64,000 nt of DNA from Poseidonibacter lekithochrous (GTDB taxonomy: Bacteria > Campylobacterota > Campylobacteria > Campylobacterales > Arcobacteraceae). Both the position numbers and the translations under genes were made by a program. Position 1 is the stretch's first letter; the number at the start of each line of letters is the position of its first letter. Shown one piece after another: positions 17,059 through 25,592 of the stretch. The stretch covers positions 1,550,001 through 1,614,000 of the forward strand of contig NZ_CP054052.1 of assembly GCF_013283835.1 (NCBI RefSeq), read 5' to 3'. The notes below the pieces were generated by a model. It ran no database searches. It had not been told where the DNA came from and saw only the letters and a list, made by a program, of their open reading frames with translations.

Positions 17059-17874
17059 TTAGATTCCAAAAGTCTCTTTGATTTTATTTTCAAAATCTTT
17101 ATCACTTAACTCTTTTCTTAATGGTACAAAAGTACTAGCTTCAACTCCAACCTCAAGTGCAATATCACTGTTTTCATCTTCAATAATACTTTTTACAGCA
17201 TCTGCAATTGGTTGTGGACTTGGACCTTCATTAATAGCTTTTGCAACAATTGGTACAAAGTGAGCTACTAAGTCTTTGTATGGTGAGTCTTCACTTGTTG
17301 TTTGAGCATTTGCAACAAGACCTTTTTTTACAAAGTTTGTTCCAAATAATCCTGCTTGAATAGAGTGAACTCTAATTCCAAAAGGTGCTACTTCAAATCT
17401 TAGTGAATCTACGATTCCTTCAACTGCATATTTTGAAGCATTATAATGAGAAAGAAGAGGTAATCCCATTTTTCCTAAGAATGAAGAGATATTAATAATC
17501 ACACCACTTTTTGCTTTTCTCATATGTGGAAGTACTTCTCTTGTAGTTTTAATTAAACCAAATACATTTACATCAAATTGATTGAAGATTTCTTCATCTG
17601 TTCCTTCTTCAAGTGTTGCTACTAATCCATATCCAGCATTATTCACTAAAACATCGATTTTTCCTTCGTTTTTGATTATTGTAGCTACTGCATCTTTTAT
17701 TGATTCTGTTTTTGTTACATCGATATAAATATTTGTAATATTTTTATTTGAAGAGTCTAGATCATTTATATTTCTAGTTCCGGCATATACTTTGTATCCA
17801 GAATTTGCTAGTGTTGAAGCTGATAGTTCTCCCATTCCTGAAGTTGCGCCTGTTATTAAAACTACTTGTGACAT
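17059..17874 (-). CDS. Short-chain dehydrogenase/reductase (SDR)
   Basis: A 271-residue classical SDR: cofactor loop TGATSGMG (about residues 8-15), NNAGYG, ISSFLGKMG with the catalytic serine, and YNASK with the catalytic tyrosine and lysine. It reduces or oxidises a carbonyl/hydroxyl with NAD(P)(H); the substrate is unknown. I chose ATG 17874 because AAAGGA lies 6 bases before it; the frame extends further up without another ribosome site. It is closely related to the SDR at 18924, and the AraC-type gene lies between them. The 126-base upstream gap holds a large palindrome and paired direct repeats. Confidence 0.9.
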   Translation of the reverse strand: MSQVVLITGATSGMGELSASTLANSGYKVYAGTRNINDLDSSNKNITNIYIDVTKTESIKDAVATIIKNEGKIDVLVNNAGYGLVATLEEGTDEEIFNQFDVNVFGLIKTTREVLPHMRKAKSGVIINISSFLGKMGLPLLSHYNASKYAVEGIVDSLRFEVAPFGIRVHSIQAGLFGTNFVKKGLVANAQTTSEDSPYKDLVAHFVPIVAKAINEGPSPQPIADAVKSIIEDENSDIALEVGVEASTFVPLRKELSDKDFENKIKETFGI

Positions 17875-17912
17875 ATTCATTCCTTTGTTTATATATACAG
17901 TAATCTTACTCT

Positions 17913-17934
17913 TATTGATTGCGCGCAATCAATA
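17913..17934. promoter_or_regulatory. 22-bp perfect palindrome upstream of SDR gene
   Basis: The arms TATTGATTGCG and CGCAATCAATA form a perfect 22-bp palindrome centred on GCGC, a GC-rich core in AT-rich DNA. It lies 39 bases upstream of the SDR start at 17874 and next to the direct repeats at 17938. It has no loop, so it is more likely a protein site than an RNA hairpin. Confidence 0.6.
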
Positions 17935-17937
17935 TAC

Positions 17938-17976
17938 TTTTAGCACTAGAAGAAATAAATTTTAGCACTAAAAGAA
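17938..17976. promoter_or_regulatory. Paired direct repeats, probable AraC-type operator
   Basis: TTTTAGCACTAGAAGAA (17938-17954) and TTTTAGCACTAAAAGAA (17960-17976) differ at one base and are spaced 22 bp, two DNA turns. Tandem half-sites on one face of the helix are typical of AraC-family activators. They lie between the AraC-type gene and the SDR gene. Confidence 0.6.
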
Positions 17977-18000
17977 TTTTGGAAAAGAAAAATAAATAAA

Positions 18001-18921
18001 TTAGTTTTTTAATAGGTCTTTTGGGTAAACGCCATAAGTCTCAAAAAACAGTTTTGAGAAATGTCCTTGATGTTTATAGCCCACATCTTTTGCAATCTCA
18101 CCAATATTTAAAACCTTATCTTTTAGTAATAAATTTGCTTTTTCAAGACGAAGTTTTTGCACATAATTATAAATAGTCATTTTATATACTTGTTTAAATA
18201 CAATTTTTAGTTTTGATTCATTTGTAGCACAATGATGGGCTAAATCATGAATAGTAGGAGGGGATACATAGTTTTTAAGTAGATATGATTTTGCTTTTTT
18301 TGCTATTTGGAACTCTTCTTCATTTATTTCATCTTCACAAATATCTAAAAGTGAAAACCTATGAATTATAAACTCCATAATATTATGCTCATATCTAATA
18401 CTATTCATACTTAAATGTTCTTTTGAGTTAAGTGTTTTACTTATGATATATAAACTCAAAGCATCAATAGGTTGTGAATTTACAAGCTCTAGGGATATTT
18501 CCCCTTGGATTTTATTGTATAAGAAATCTAAGGGTTCTGTTTTTTTCCCTGATAAATATCTCTTTAAGAAAAAGTCAGCAATAAAAAGGATGAATATCTT
18601 TGTTCTTTTATCTTTTTTTATATTCAATGTAAAGTTTTGTCTAGATGAACAAAAGATATTAACATCATCTTTTTTTGATATGAACTCTTCGTTTTTTATA
18701 TGATCATTTAAAGAAAAAGCTCCATCTTTTATACTAGATATTACTACCATTCTATCAAGGTTTTTTATTGGAAATTGCATATCTTCATTATTTTCTAAAT
18801 CTATATCTAGAAAAACAATTGAGTTTGAAATATCTACTCTTGTAATATGGCTATTTTTATTCTCAAAAAGTTTTGTTGTTTTATATTTTGTATCTGTAAT
18901 ATTAAAAAAGAAACTATCCAT
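18001..18921 (-). CDS. AraC family transcriptional regulator
   Basis: A 306-residue regulator. The C-terminal ~100 residues carry the double helix-turn-helix of the family (PPTIHDLAHHCATNESKLKIVFKQ, then LRLEKANLLL, NIGEIAKDVGYKHQGHFSKLF and YGVYPKDL). The N-terminal two thirds is probably a beta-rich sensing domain with no named family. It sits between two SDR genes on the same strand; its start is 2 bases after the stop of the upstream SDR. Paired direct repeats 22 bp apart lie just downstream, before the second SDR, so it probably controls that gene. The inducer is unknown. Confidence 0.88.
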   Translation of the reverse strand: MDSFFFNITDTKYKTTKLFENKNSHITRVDISNSIVFLDIDLENNEDMQFPIKNLDRMVVISSIKDGAFSLNDHIKNEEFISKKDDVNIFCSSRQNFTLNIKKDKRTKIFILFIADFFLKRYLSGKKTEPLDFLYNKIQGEISLELVNSQPIDALSLYIISKTLNSKEHLSMNSIRYEHNIMEFIIHRFSLLDICEDEINEEEFQIAKKAKSYLLKNYVSPPTIHDLAHHCATNESKLKIVFKQVYKMTIYNYVQKLRLEKANLLLKDKVLNIGEIAKDVGYKHQGHFSKLFFETYGVYPKDLLKN

Positions 18922-18923
18922 GA

Positions 18924-19751
18924 TTAACCTAAATTATAATATTCTCGAACTCTACGCTCGAAGTCTTCATCGCTTAACTCTTTTTTCATTGGTAAGAATT
19001 TTTTGGCTTTCTCTCCAATAGTTGCCCTTGCAGGGAAGTTTTCATTTTCTATTATTTCTTTGATAATAAAAGCCACTTCTTTAGGGTCATTACCTTGGTT
19101 TATTTGCTCAACTATTACAGGAGCTAATTTGGATACAGTATTAGCATAAGGTGAGTTTTTATCAAAGGTATCGAAGTTTGTAACTAGATTTTTCTTTGCA
19201 AAATCAGTATTGAAAAATCCTGGCATAATTGAGTGAACTCTTATATTGAAATCACTTAATTCATATCTTAATGAGTCAGTTATTCCCTCAACTGCGTATT
19301 TACTAGAGTTATAAAGAGTAAGTAGTGGAAGACCAATTTTTCCTAAAAAAGAAGAGATATTGATAATAATACCACTATTTTGAACTCTCATAAAAGGAAT
19401 TGTTTCTTTACAAACTCTAAGAAGTCCAAAGACATTAATATTATATTGATCAAACATCTCTTTTTCGTCTAAATCTTCTACTGTACTAACTAATCCATAA
19501 CCTGCATTGTTAATTAGAATATCTATTTTTTTATGATTTTTGATTATTGTATTTATTGCTTCTTTTATATTAGAAGGATTTGTAATATCAAGTTTTAGTG
19601 GAATTAAATTTTGTAAATTATTAGTATTTATATTTTTTGTGTTTCTAGTTCCTGAGTAAACTATAAAACCTTTTTTTGCTAAAAGTAGTGCAGTTTGTTC
19701 ACCCATTCCAGAGCTCGCACCTGTAATTAAAACTACTTTTTGAGAATCCAT
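18924..19751 (-). CDS. Short-chain dehydrogenase/reductase (SDR)
   Basis: A 275-residue classical SDR with TGASSGMG near residue 10, NNAGYG, ISSFLGKIG (catalytic serine) and YNSSK (catalytic tyrosine and lysine). It is a clear paralogue of the enzyme at 17059, sharing long stretches around the active site and the C-terminal KELSDEDFE. It precedes the AraC-type gene with a 2-base gap and is probably co-transcribed with it. ATG follows AAGAAGG. The substrate is unknown. Confidence 0.9.
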   Translation of the reverse strand: MDSQKVVLITGASSGMGEQTALLLAKKGFIVYSGTRNTKNINTNNLQNLIPLKLDITNPSNIKEAINTIIKNHKKIDILINNAGYGLVSTVEDLDEKEMFDQYNINVFGLLRVCKETIPFMRVQNSGIIINISSFLGKIGLPLLTLYNSSKYAVEGITDSLRYELSDFNIRVHSIMPGFFNTDFAKKNLVTNFDTFDKNSPYANTVSKLAPVIVEQINQGNDPKEVAFIIKEIIENENFPARATIGEKAKKFLPMKKELSDEDFERRVREYYNLG

Positions 19752-19824
19752 ATAAAACCTTCTTGATACAATTTATTAAATCATATCAAAAAGATCACTT
19801 ATAAAAATTGTGCTTGGTCAAGTT

Positions 19825-20298
19825 TTATAATACGAATAAGAAAATATATATCATAACACCCATGATAGAACTAAGTGTTAAAGTAGCAAATATTGATTTT
19901 CCAATCTTTTTATGGTTTTTCATTGAGAAGTTTGCTAAACCATTTTTTCTATACTCTTTGAATGCACTTATATATAAATATAACCATCCTCCAACTGAAC
20001 CAATGGCTATAATTATATGAACGATTAAGAATATAACTAAGAAGTCATAAGATACAGAACTGCTTTTTGCATACTCCATAAAACCGCCACTTAAACGTAC
20101 TCCAATCTCAAATATAATTACTAGTATTAGTGTAAATGCTAATATTATACTTTGTGAAATAAAGTGTTTTTTATACTGCTTTTTAATTGCATAAGAAATG
20201 CTAATTCCTAAAAATATAGGAAGTAAAGCAAAATAAACTGTTGCAATATCTAAAAATAGTAAAGCTTCAGTTCCTAAGAATCCAGCTTGTGAAAACAT
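19825..20298 (-). CDS. DUF420 family membrane protein
   Basis: A 157-residue membrane protein with about five helices. FLGTEALLFLDIATVYFALLP at the start, then a central IIFEIGVRLSGG and a later VHIIIAIGSVGGWLYLYISA, match the DUF420 (YozB-like) family, which is often linked to respiratory genes; its role is unknown. It overlaps the preceding DUF3817 gene by one base (TAATG), so the two are translationally coupled. Confidence 0.78.
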   Translation of the reverse strand: MFSQAGFLGTEALLFLDIATVYFALLPIFLGISISYAIKKQYKKHFISQSIILAFTLILVIIFEIGVRLSGGFMEYAKSSSVSYDFLVIFLIVHIIIAIGSVGGWLYLYISAFKEYRKNGLANFSMKNHKKIGKSIFATLTLSSIMGVMIYIFLFVL

Positions 20299-20597
20299 TA
20301 GTTATCTTGAGTTTGTTTTTTTAATGAATTTTCAATAATTATAAATCCAAATGGTAATAATGAATATACAAAATATTGAAATACTAAACCTTTATCCCAT
20401 TTACATTTTTTCATTGCTTCAAATAAAATAATACAGAACAGAATAAATAATACCCCATGTCCCATTCCCACAATTTTTACTGGGTATGGATTTTCACCAA
20501 TATATTTAATAGGCATTGCTACAAATACTAGTAATAAATAAGAAAGCCCCTCAATAAACGAAATAACTCTAAATCTTGAATACGAATTTTTTAACAT
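20298..20597 (-). CDS. DUF3817 family membrane protein
   Basis: A 99-residue protein with three hydrophobic helices. FRVISFIEGLSYLLLVFVAMPIKY and GMGHGVLFILF are the hallmark motifs of DUF3817, a small membrane family of unknown function that often neighbours transporter or respiratory genes. AAAGGGA precedes the ATG. It is first in a two-gene unit with the DUF420 gene and is divergent from the K+ channel fusion gene. Confidence 0.8.
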   Translation of the reverse strand: MLKNSYSRFRVISFIEGLSYLLLVFVAMPIKYIGENPYPVKIVGMGHGVLFILFCIILFEAMKKCKWDKGLVFQYFVYSLLPFGFIIIENSLKKQTQDN

Positions 20598-20696
20598 ATT
20601 AATTGTCCCTTTGTTAAATAAAAAGAGATTATATTAAAGTTTTGTTTACGAAGAGTTAATATAAAATGTAAGTAAATAAATTATTAGGGTTTTATT

Positions 20697-21608
20697 ATGT
20701 CAAACTCAAACGATGATAAAAGATGGGAACAGGGTTTATACAAAGAAAATTCAAATTTAAAACTATTATTAGAAGCAAGGGCTAAAACCCAAGAACCTAT
20801 TAATACTTTTGACCTATCAAATACAAATTTAGAAAATATTAATCTAGTAAACCAAGGGCACCATGAAGGTTTCAAGCTAAAGAATTGTGATTTTTATAAA
20901 GCGAATCTTTCTAAATCTCACTGTTTTAAAGTAGATTTTTCTGGTTCATCTTTGATGAAAGCAAACTTTTCAGGAGCTAATTTACACTTTGCAGATTTGA
21001 GAAATTGTAATCTTTTGGGTGTTAATTTTGAACATGCAAGATTGGAAAATGTTATTTGGGATGAAGAATTAATTCAAGAGCGATTAGCAAGAAAAAGTAA
21101 TAATTTAGAAGAACAAATAGATTTATACCAACAATCAGAAGAAATATATCGTAATTTACGACTTACAACTGAATCTGATGGGTTGTTTGAAACAGCAGGA
21201 ATTTTCTTCCAAAAAGAGATGAAAATGAGAAGAAAACAAATGCCTCAATTTTCAACAAAAAGATTAATCTCTAAAATAGTGGAATTCTCATGTGGTTATG
21301 GAGAGCGACCTTTACGAATTGTATTGATTAGTGCATTAGTTATATTACTATTCTCTTTTATATTTTTTATGACGGGACTATCTTACAACGATGATATGAT
21401 TATGTTCTCAGCATCTGCAAGTTCTTTACAAAATTTACAAGACTTTCTAAATAGTTTATACTTTAGTGTAGTGACCTTTACTACCTTGGGATATGGAGAT
21501 ATATTACCTCTTGGAATATCTAAGTTTTTTGCAGGAATAGAGGCACTTTTAGGTGGATTTATACTAGCTTTATTTGTAGTTGTATTTGTAAAAAAGATGA
21601 CTCGTTAG
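20697..21608 (+). CDS. Pentapeptide-repeat protein fused to a two-helix potassium channel
   Basis: A 303-residue fusion. Residues 36-120 form pentapeptide repeats (A[DN]LxN-like units such as SNTNLENINL, KANFSGANLHFADLRNCNLLGVNF), which fold as a right-handed beta-helix. Residues 125-195 look helical and charged. Residues 206-228 and 277-299 are membrane helices bracketing a pore loop with the K+ selectivity filter TTLGYGD (262-268). It therefore encodes a KcsA/Kch-like channel with a cytoplasmic pentapeptide domain in place of the usual RCK domain. It is monocistronic and convergent with the kinase gene. K+ selectivity is supported by the filter; gating is unknown. Confidence 0.85.
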   Translation: MSNSNDDKRWEQGLYKENSNLKLLLEARAKTQEPINTFDLSNTNLENINLVNQGHHEGFKLKNCDFYKANLSKSHCFKVDFSGSSLMKANFSGANLHFADLRNCNLLGVNFEHARLENVIWDEELIQERLARKSNNLEEQIDLYQQSEEIYRNLRLTTESDGLFETAGIFFQKEMKMRRKQMPQFSTKRLISKIVEFSCGYGERPLRIVLISALVILLFSFIFFMTGLSYNDDMIMFSASASSLQNLQDFLNSLYFSVVTFTTLGYGDILPLGISKFFAGIEALLGGFILALFVVVFVKKMTR

Positions 21609-21617
21609 AGTTCTCTT

Positions 21618-23984
21618 TTATACATGGGTGATGATTGTAAATTCTACACCTTCATTTACTTTACTTTTACAAGTAATAGAGCCTTTTAGAGTACTTGTAA
21701 CTATATTATAAATTATATTTAGTCCAAGTCCTGTACCTCCATTGTTTCTATTTGTAGTGAAGAAGGGATCAAAGATTTTATTAATATTTTCTTCTTGTAT
21801 TCCTTTTCCCGTATCTTTATATATTACTTTTAGTTTATTATCTTCTAATGTAGCAGTAATTGTAATGTCACCATTTTTATTATCGCCAAATCCATGAATA
21901 AATGAATTAAATATTAGATTTGTAATAATCTGAGAAAATGCCCCAGGGAAAGAGTTTATTTTGATATTTTCATCACAGTTTATTTGGATATTAACATCTT
22001 TTTTTCTAATAACATTAATCATACTAAGAAGAGTTTCATCTATATACTCTTTAACGTAAAATTCTCTTTTTTCTTCACTTGTTTGATCAACTGAAATTTG
22101 TTTGAAACTTTTCACAAGTTGTGCGGTTCTTATTAAATTTGTATTAATTGAAGTAGCTATTTCTAGAGAATTATCTAAGAAATGCTCAAACTCTTCTTCT
22201 GTCATTTCTTCATTTTTATATAGTTTATTTACTTTTTTATTCAATTCAATAAAGTGTGTGATTCCAGTAATTCCAATTCCAACAGGAGTATTAATCTCAT
22301 GTGCAACGCCTGCAACTAATCCACCTAAACTTGCCATCTTTTCAGAAATCACTAATTGTTTTTGTGTTTCTTCTAGATTAAAGATTGTAGTTTGTAACTC
22401 TTCATTTGAATCTGCTAATTCTTCATTGGTTACTTTTAATTCAATAGTTCTTCTCTCAACTTCATCTTCTAGGTTTTTATTAAGTTCATTTAGTTTTTTT
22501 GATACTTCTTTTAGTTGAGTAATATCAAACATTACACCTATGATTCCATCAATATTATTGTTTTCATCATAATAAACATTTTTGTAAAAAATCATATTCT
22601 TTCGGCTATTATCACGCCCTTTGAATATTCCTTCGTATTTTTGGTATGACCCACTATCAAATAACTCTTGATCTTTTTTATAATAAATATCTGCTATTTC
22701 TTTTGAAGTCATATCATATACAGACTTACCAATAATTTGATCTTTCCGTAAATCTAATAACTCTTCAAATGCTTTATTACATCCAGTATAAATACCTTTT
22801 TTATTTTTGTAATAAATTGGAGCTTGTACACTATCTATTAAATCTTGTTGGAATTTTAGTTGTTTTTTTGTTTTTGCTTCTGCAGTTTTTCTTTTTTGGA
22901 TATTAATTAAAAGTAATATAATAAAAATGAACATGAAAATAAACACTACAATAAGAGTAATAATTTCTTTTTTATATGCTTGAAAGAAGTTTATTTTTTT
23001 ATTTATAATTACACTATCTACTGGTAAATTTACACTTTCAATATTAAAAGCTTCTAACTTATTATTATCAAAGATGTATTTATTAGGACTTATATAAAGT
23101 ACTGGAATATCTGATATTTTTGTTCCTTCTAGGATTTGTTTTCCCATTTTTGCAGCTGTTTTACCTTGATGATATCCACTGGTTAAGTATCCACCGATAA
23201 TTCCGTTTTCAAGATTGAAATCCCACAATCCATAAAGAGGAGCTTTTGAGTATTTCTCTATCATTTCAGAAACTTCATAATACTCTAACGCCATATTATT
23301 TTTGGTTCGAAAATACACAGATAATAAAATAGCACTATTCTCTGGTAGGTTTTGAACCTTGTATTTTAGCTCTTCAAAAGAAACTTTTGTGATAATTTCA
23401 AAGTTTATTGATTTATCAGAATAATTTTTTATAATCTCTAATGCCTCTTTTTTGACAATATTTCCTGTGGTTGTATCATCAATAATAGTATAAATATTTT
23501 TGATATTTGGATGAAGTTTTTTTATTAATTGGTAATTTTTTATGATATTAGCTTGTTCATTAATACCTGTAAAATTACTAAATCCTTCTATATCTTTTGG
23601 TTTTAAGTAGTTAACTCCCATGAAAACAACTGGAGTTTTTTTGAATAAAGTATTATTGTGTTTTTTGATGAAATTAAAAGCATTATTATCAGAGCTAATA
23701 ATCAAATCAAATTTGATCTTTTCATATTTTCTATCATAAGTTCTTTTTAATAAATCATAGTATTCATCGGATACAAAACGCTTTGTATCCATATATTCAA
23801 CATAAAAATCTATAAAAGAAGAGTTAGTATTAAATACTTCTTTTATTCCTTTATTTATATCATCTGTCCATTTATATGTCTGATTATATGAGTGTAGAAT
23901 TAGTACTTTTTGATTGTCGTTTGCATTTAGGTTTGTAGTAAAAAAAAAGAAAAAAGCTATTAAGTATAAGTATAAATTTTTCAT
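21618..23984 (-). CDS. Sensor histidine kinase with periplasmic ABC substrate-binding-like domain and PAS
   Basis: A 788-residue membrane kinase: signal peptide (1-21), a periplasmic domain (about 25-325) like ABC_sub_bind proteins (KVLILHSYNQTYKWTDDINKGI, VFMGVNYLKP, GGYLTSGYHQGKTAAKMG), one membrane helix (about 341-362), a PAS domain (about 375-490), a coiled coil (490-550), and a kinase core with H562 in AGVAHEINTPVG, N box NLIFNSFIHG, G1 DTGKGI and G2 NGGTGLGLNI. It probably senses a small ligand and phosphorylates a partner. No response regulator gene adjoins it, so it is an orphan here. Confidence 0.88.
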   Translation of the reverse strand: MKNLYLYLIAFFFFFTTNLNANDNQKVLILHSYNQTYKWTDDINKGIKEVFNTNSSFIDFYVEYMDTKRFVSDEYYDLLKRTYDRKYEKIKFDLIISSDNNAFNFIKKHNNTLFKKTPVVFMGVNYLKPKDIEGFSNFTGINEQANIIKNYQLIKKLHPNIKNIYTIIDDTTTGNIVKKEALEIIKNYSDKSINFEIITKVSFEELKYKVQNLPENSAILLSVYFRTKNNMALEYYEVSEMIEKYSKAPLYGLWDFNLENGIIGGYLTSGYHQGKTAAKMGKQILEGTKISDIPVLYISPNKYIFDNNKLEAFNIESVNLPVDSVIINKKINFFQAYKKEIITLIVVFIFMFIFIILLLINIQKRKTAEAKTKKQLKFQQDLIDSVQAPIYYKNKKGIYTGCNKAFEELLDLRKDQIIGKSVYDMTSKEIADIYYKKDQELFDSGSYQKYEGIFKGRDNSRKNMIFYKNVYYDENNNIDGIIGVMFDITQLKEVSKKLNELNKNLEDEVERRTIELKVTNEELADSNEELQTTIFNLEETQKQLVISEKMASLGGLVAGVAHEINTPVGIGITGITHFIELNKKVNKLYKNEEMTEEEFEHFLDNSLEIATSINTNLIRTAQLVKSFKQISVDQTSEEKREFYVKEYIDETLLSMINVIRKKDVNIQINCDENIKINSFPGAFSQIITNLIFNSFIHGFGDNKNGDITITATLEDNKLKVIYKDTGKGIQEENINKIFDPFFTTNRNNGGTGLGLNIIYNIVTSTLKGSITCKSKVNEGVEFTIITHV

Positions 23985-24090
23985 CTTACTTTCCTTTGTA
24001 TAAATTATACAATAAAAAATATGTAATTGTTATCTTCTTGTTAGTACACAAAAGCTAAATAAAAAAATAAGATAATATATAAAAGGATAG

Positions 24091-24390
24091 ATGATGTTTT
24101 ATATTTTAGTTTTACTATTTGCTTTTTATTTTGTATTAACTTTGGCATCTATTGTTGCTGTATTGCAAGAAGATATTTTATATTCAAAGAAAGAGAAGTT
24201 AAATAAAGTATTGTTTATTCTTTTTATTCCTATCATAGGCTCTATTGTTGAGCTTAGAAATATAGCTAAATATAAAAAACTAAAAAATGATAAATATGAA
24301 GATGATGTAAATAGAAATGCAAGAGTTTACGAGTTCTTTGATAATCATACCCCAGATATGCCCGTAAACAATCCTGATTCACCGCTGTAA
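24091..24390 (+). CDS. Small membrane protein with PLDc_N-like helices
   Basis: A 99-residue protein with two hydrophobic helices (about 2-24 and 40-55) and an acidic and asparagine-rich tail ending NNPDSPL. The helix - basic loop - LFILFIPIIGSIVEL order resembles the gene at 13846 and the N-terminal part of cardiolipin synthases. The start may be the second of two adjacent ATGs (24094), which is better spaced from AAAGGA. Its end overlaps the convergent MFS gene by 12 bases. Function unknown. Confidence 0.6.
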   Translation: MMFYILVLLFAFYFVLTLASIVAVLQEDILYSKKEKLNKVLFILFIPIIGSIVELRNIAKYKKLKNDKYEDDVNRNARVYEFFDNHTPDMPVNNPDSPL

Positions 24391-25524
24391 TTTCATTATG
24401 TAAGAGCTAATAAAAACAATAGTTATTAAACTTATTCCAACTACAAAAAAGAAGTCCTGAACCCCAAGATTTGATACCGCACTATGGAAAATCAAAGGGG
24501 AGCTAAACTGTCCAAAAAATAAAGCACTAGTAAAGTATCCCGAAGTTTTAACTCTTTTCTTTAATGTGGTACGACTTAACATCCATGCTGTAAGGTTTGT
24601 AAGCATTATTCCCCCACCAAAACCAAGTAAAGGAGCTGTAAAATAAAATAGATGTAATTCTTGAACTAAGCCAACACCTGTAAATCCCATAGCAATAATA
24701 AAAGTAGCTATTAGAAATATAGTTGAGTATGAGTATCTAGCTTTTAGTTTTGAGAAAGTAATAGCTCCAAATGCATTAGCTAAAAAAGCAGTACCAATAA
24801 CACTTCCTGCAAACTTCCCAGAAGCTCCAAACTCTTCAATAAGTAAAAATGGTATTTGAGTAGGTAAAATAAAAAATATCAACATATAACAAAAGCTAAG
24901 AAAATATATAAAATACATTTTTGAACTAACTTGTACTTCATCATCTTTTATAGTATTAATTTTCACTTCTTTTAATTGAGTAATTGCCAAAGGCAAAAGT
25001 AAAAATCCAATAAGATAAATACCAAAAGAATATCTCCATGATATATCAGATAGAAAACCTCCACCAATAACAAATACAACCCCACCAACAGCAGTAAATG
25101 CACTTTGATATCCCATAAATTTATGTCGGCTTTGTTCTTTAAAATAATCTCCAACAAGTGAAGTAGATACAATCATTAGTGTAGCAACACAAACTCCAAA
25201 TACAGCTCTAGAAGCTAGAAGTAATTCTAAGCTGTCCAAATAAAGACCAGTACTTCCCGAAATAGCAAATACAATCAGTGCGATAATAGCTGATCGTTTT
25301 TTACCAAATCGAAAAATAATATGTCCTAAAATAGGCGCAAGTATTGCTATAACAAAAGAGGGTAGTGTAAGCATAAGTCGTGAGTAAAATTCTATGTTTT
25401 TAATATCAGTAAAATGTTCTTTTAGATGAGGTAAAGCTGTAACAATAGCTACGTTTGACATCATAGTTGTCATAGAGATTAATAATAGTGTAAATATAGT
25501 AAGTTTTTTAATATCTGAATTCAT
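24379..25524 (-). CDS. Major facilitator superfamily transporter
   Basis: A 381-residue membrane protein with about 12 helices. The first helices carry NVAIVTALPHLKEHF, and the loop between helices 2 and 3 has the MFS signature in the form GHIIFRFGKKRSA. RAVFGVCVATLMIVSTSLVGDYF is a typical helix 4-5 segment. It resembles drug-efflux members, but the substrate is not readable. No local regulator is obvious. Its ATG has only a weak ribosome site. Confidence 0.87.
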   Translation of the reverse strand: MNSDIKKLTIFTLLLISMTTMMSNVAIVTALPHLKEHFTDIKNIEFYSRLMLTLPSFVIAILAPILGHIIFRFGKKRSAIIALIVFAISGSTGLYLDSLELLLASRAVFGVCVATLMIVSTSLVGDYFKEQSRHKFMGYQSAFTAVGGVVFVIGGGFLSDISWRYSFGIYLIGFLLLPLAITQLKEVKINTIKDDEVQVSSKMYFIYFLSFCYMLIFFILPTQIPFLLIEEFGASGKFAGSVIGTAFLANAFGAITFSKLKARYSYSTIFLIATFIIAMGFTGVGLVQELHLFYFTAPLLGFGGGIMLTNLTAWMLSRTTLKKRVKTSGYFTSALFFGQFSSPLIFHSAVSNLGVQDFFFVVGISLITIVFISSYIMKLQR

Positions 25525-25547
25525 TTTGGAATTGTAGCTAAAAATAG

Positions 25548-25572
25548 ATTACGCAGACAGTGTCTGCGTAAT
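25548..25572 (-). terminator. 25-bp inverted repeat after msrA
   Basis: ATTACGCAGACA-G-TGTCTGCGTAAT is a perfect inverted repeat with 12-bp arms, 20 bases downstream of the msrA stop codon on the minus strand. As RNA it would form a stem with a tight loop followed by a short T-rich run, so it may end msrA transcripts; it could also be a protein site for the MFS gene downstream. Confidence 0.55.
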
Positions 25573-25592
25573 TTTGTAGTTAATTATTATGT

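Noticed and set aside
22102-22518. Ser/Leu-rich open frame opposite the sensor kinase gene
   Set aside because: Entirely within the HisKA region of a clear kinase gene and with shadow-like composition; the same applies to frames opposite the chemoreceptor (29963-31030).
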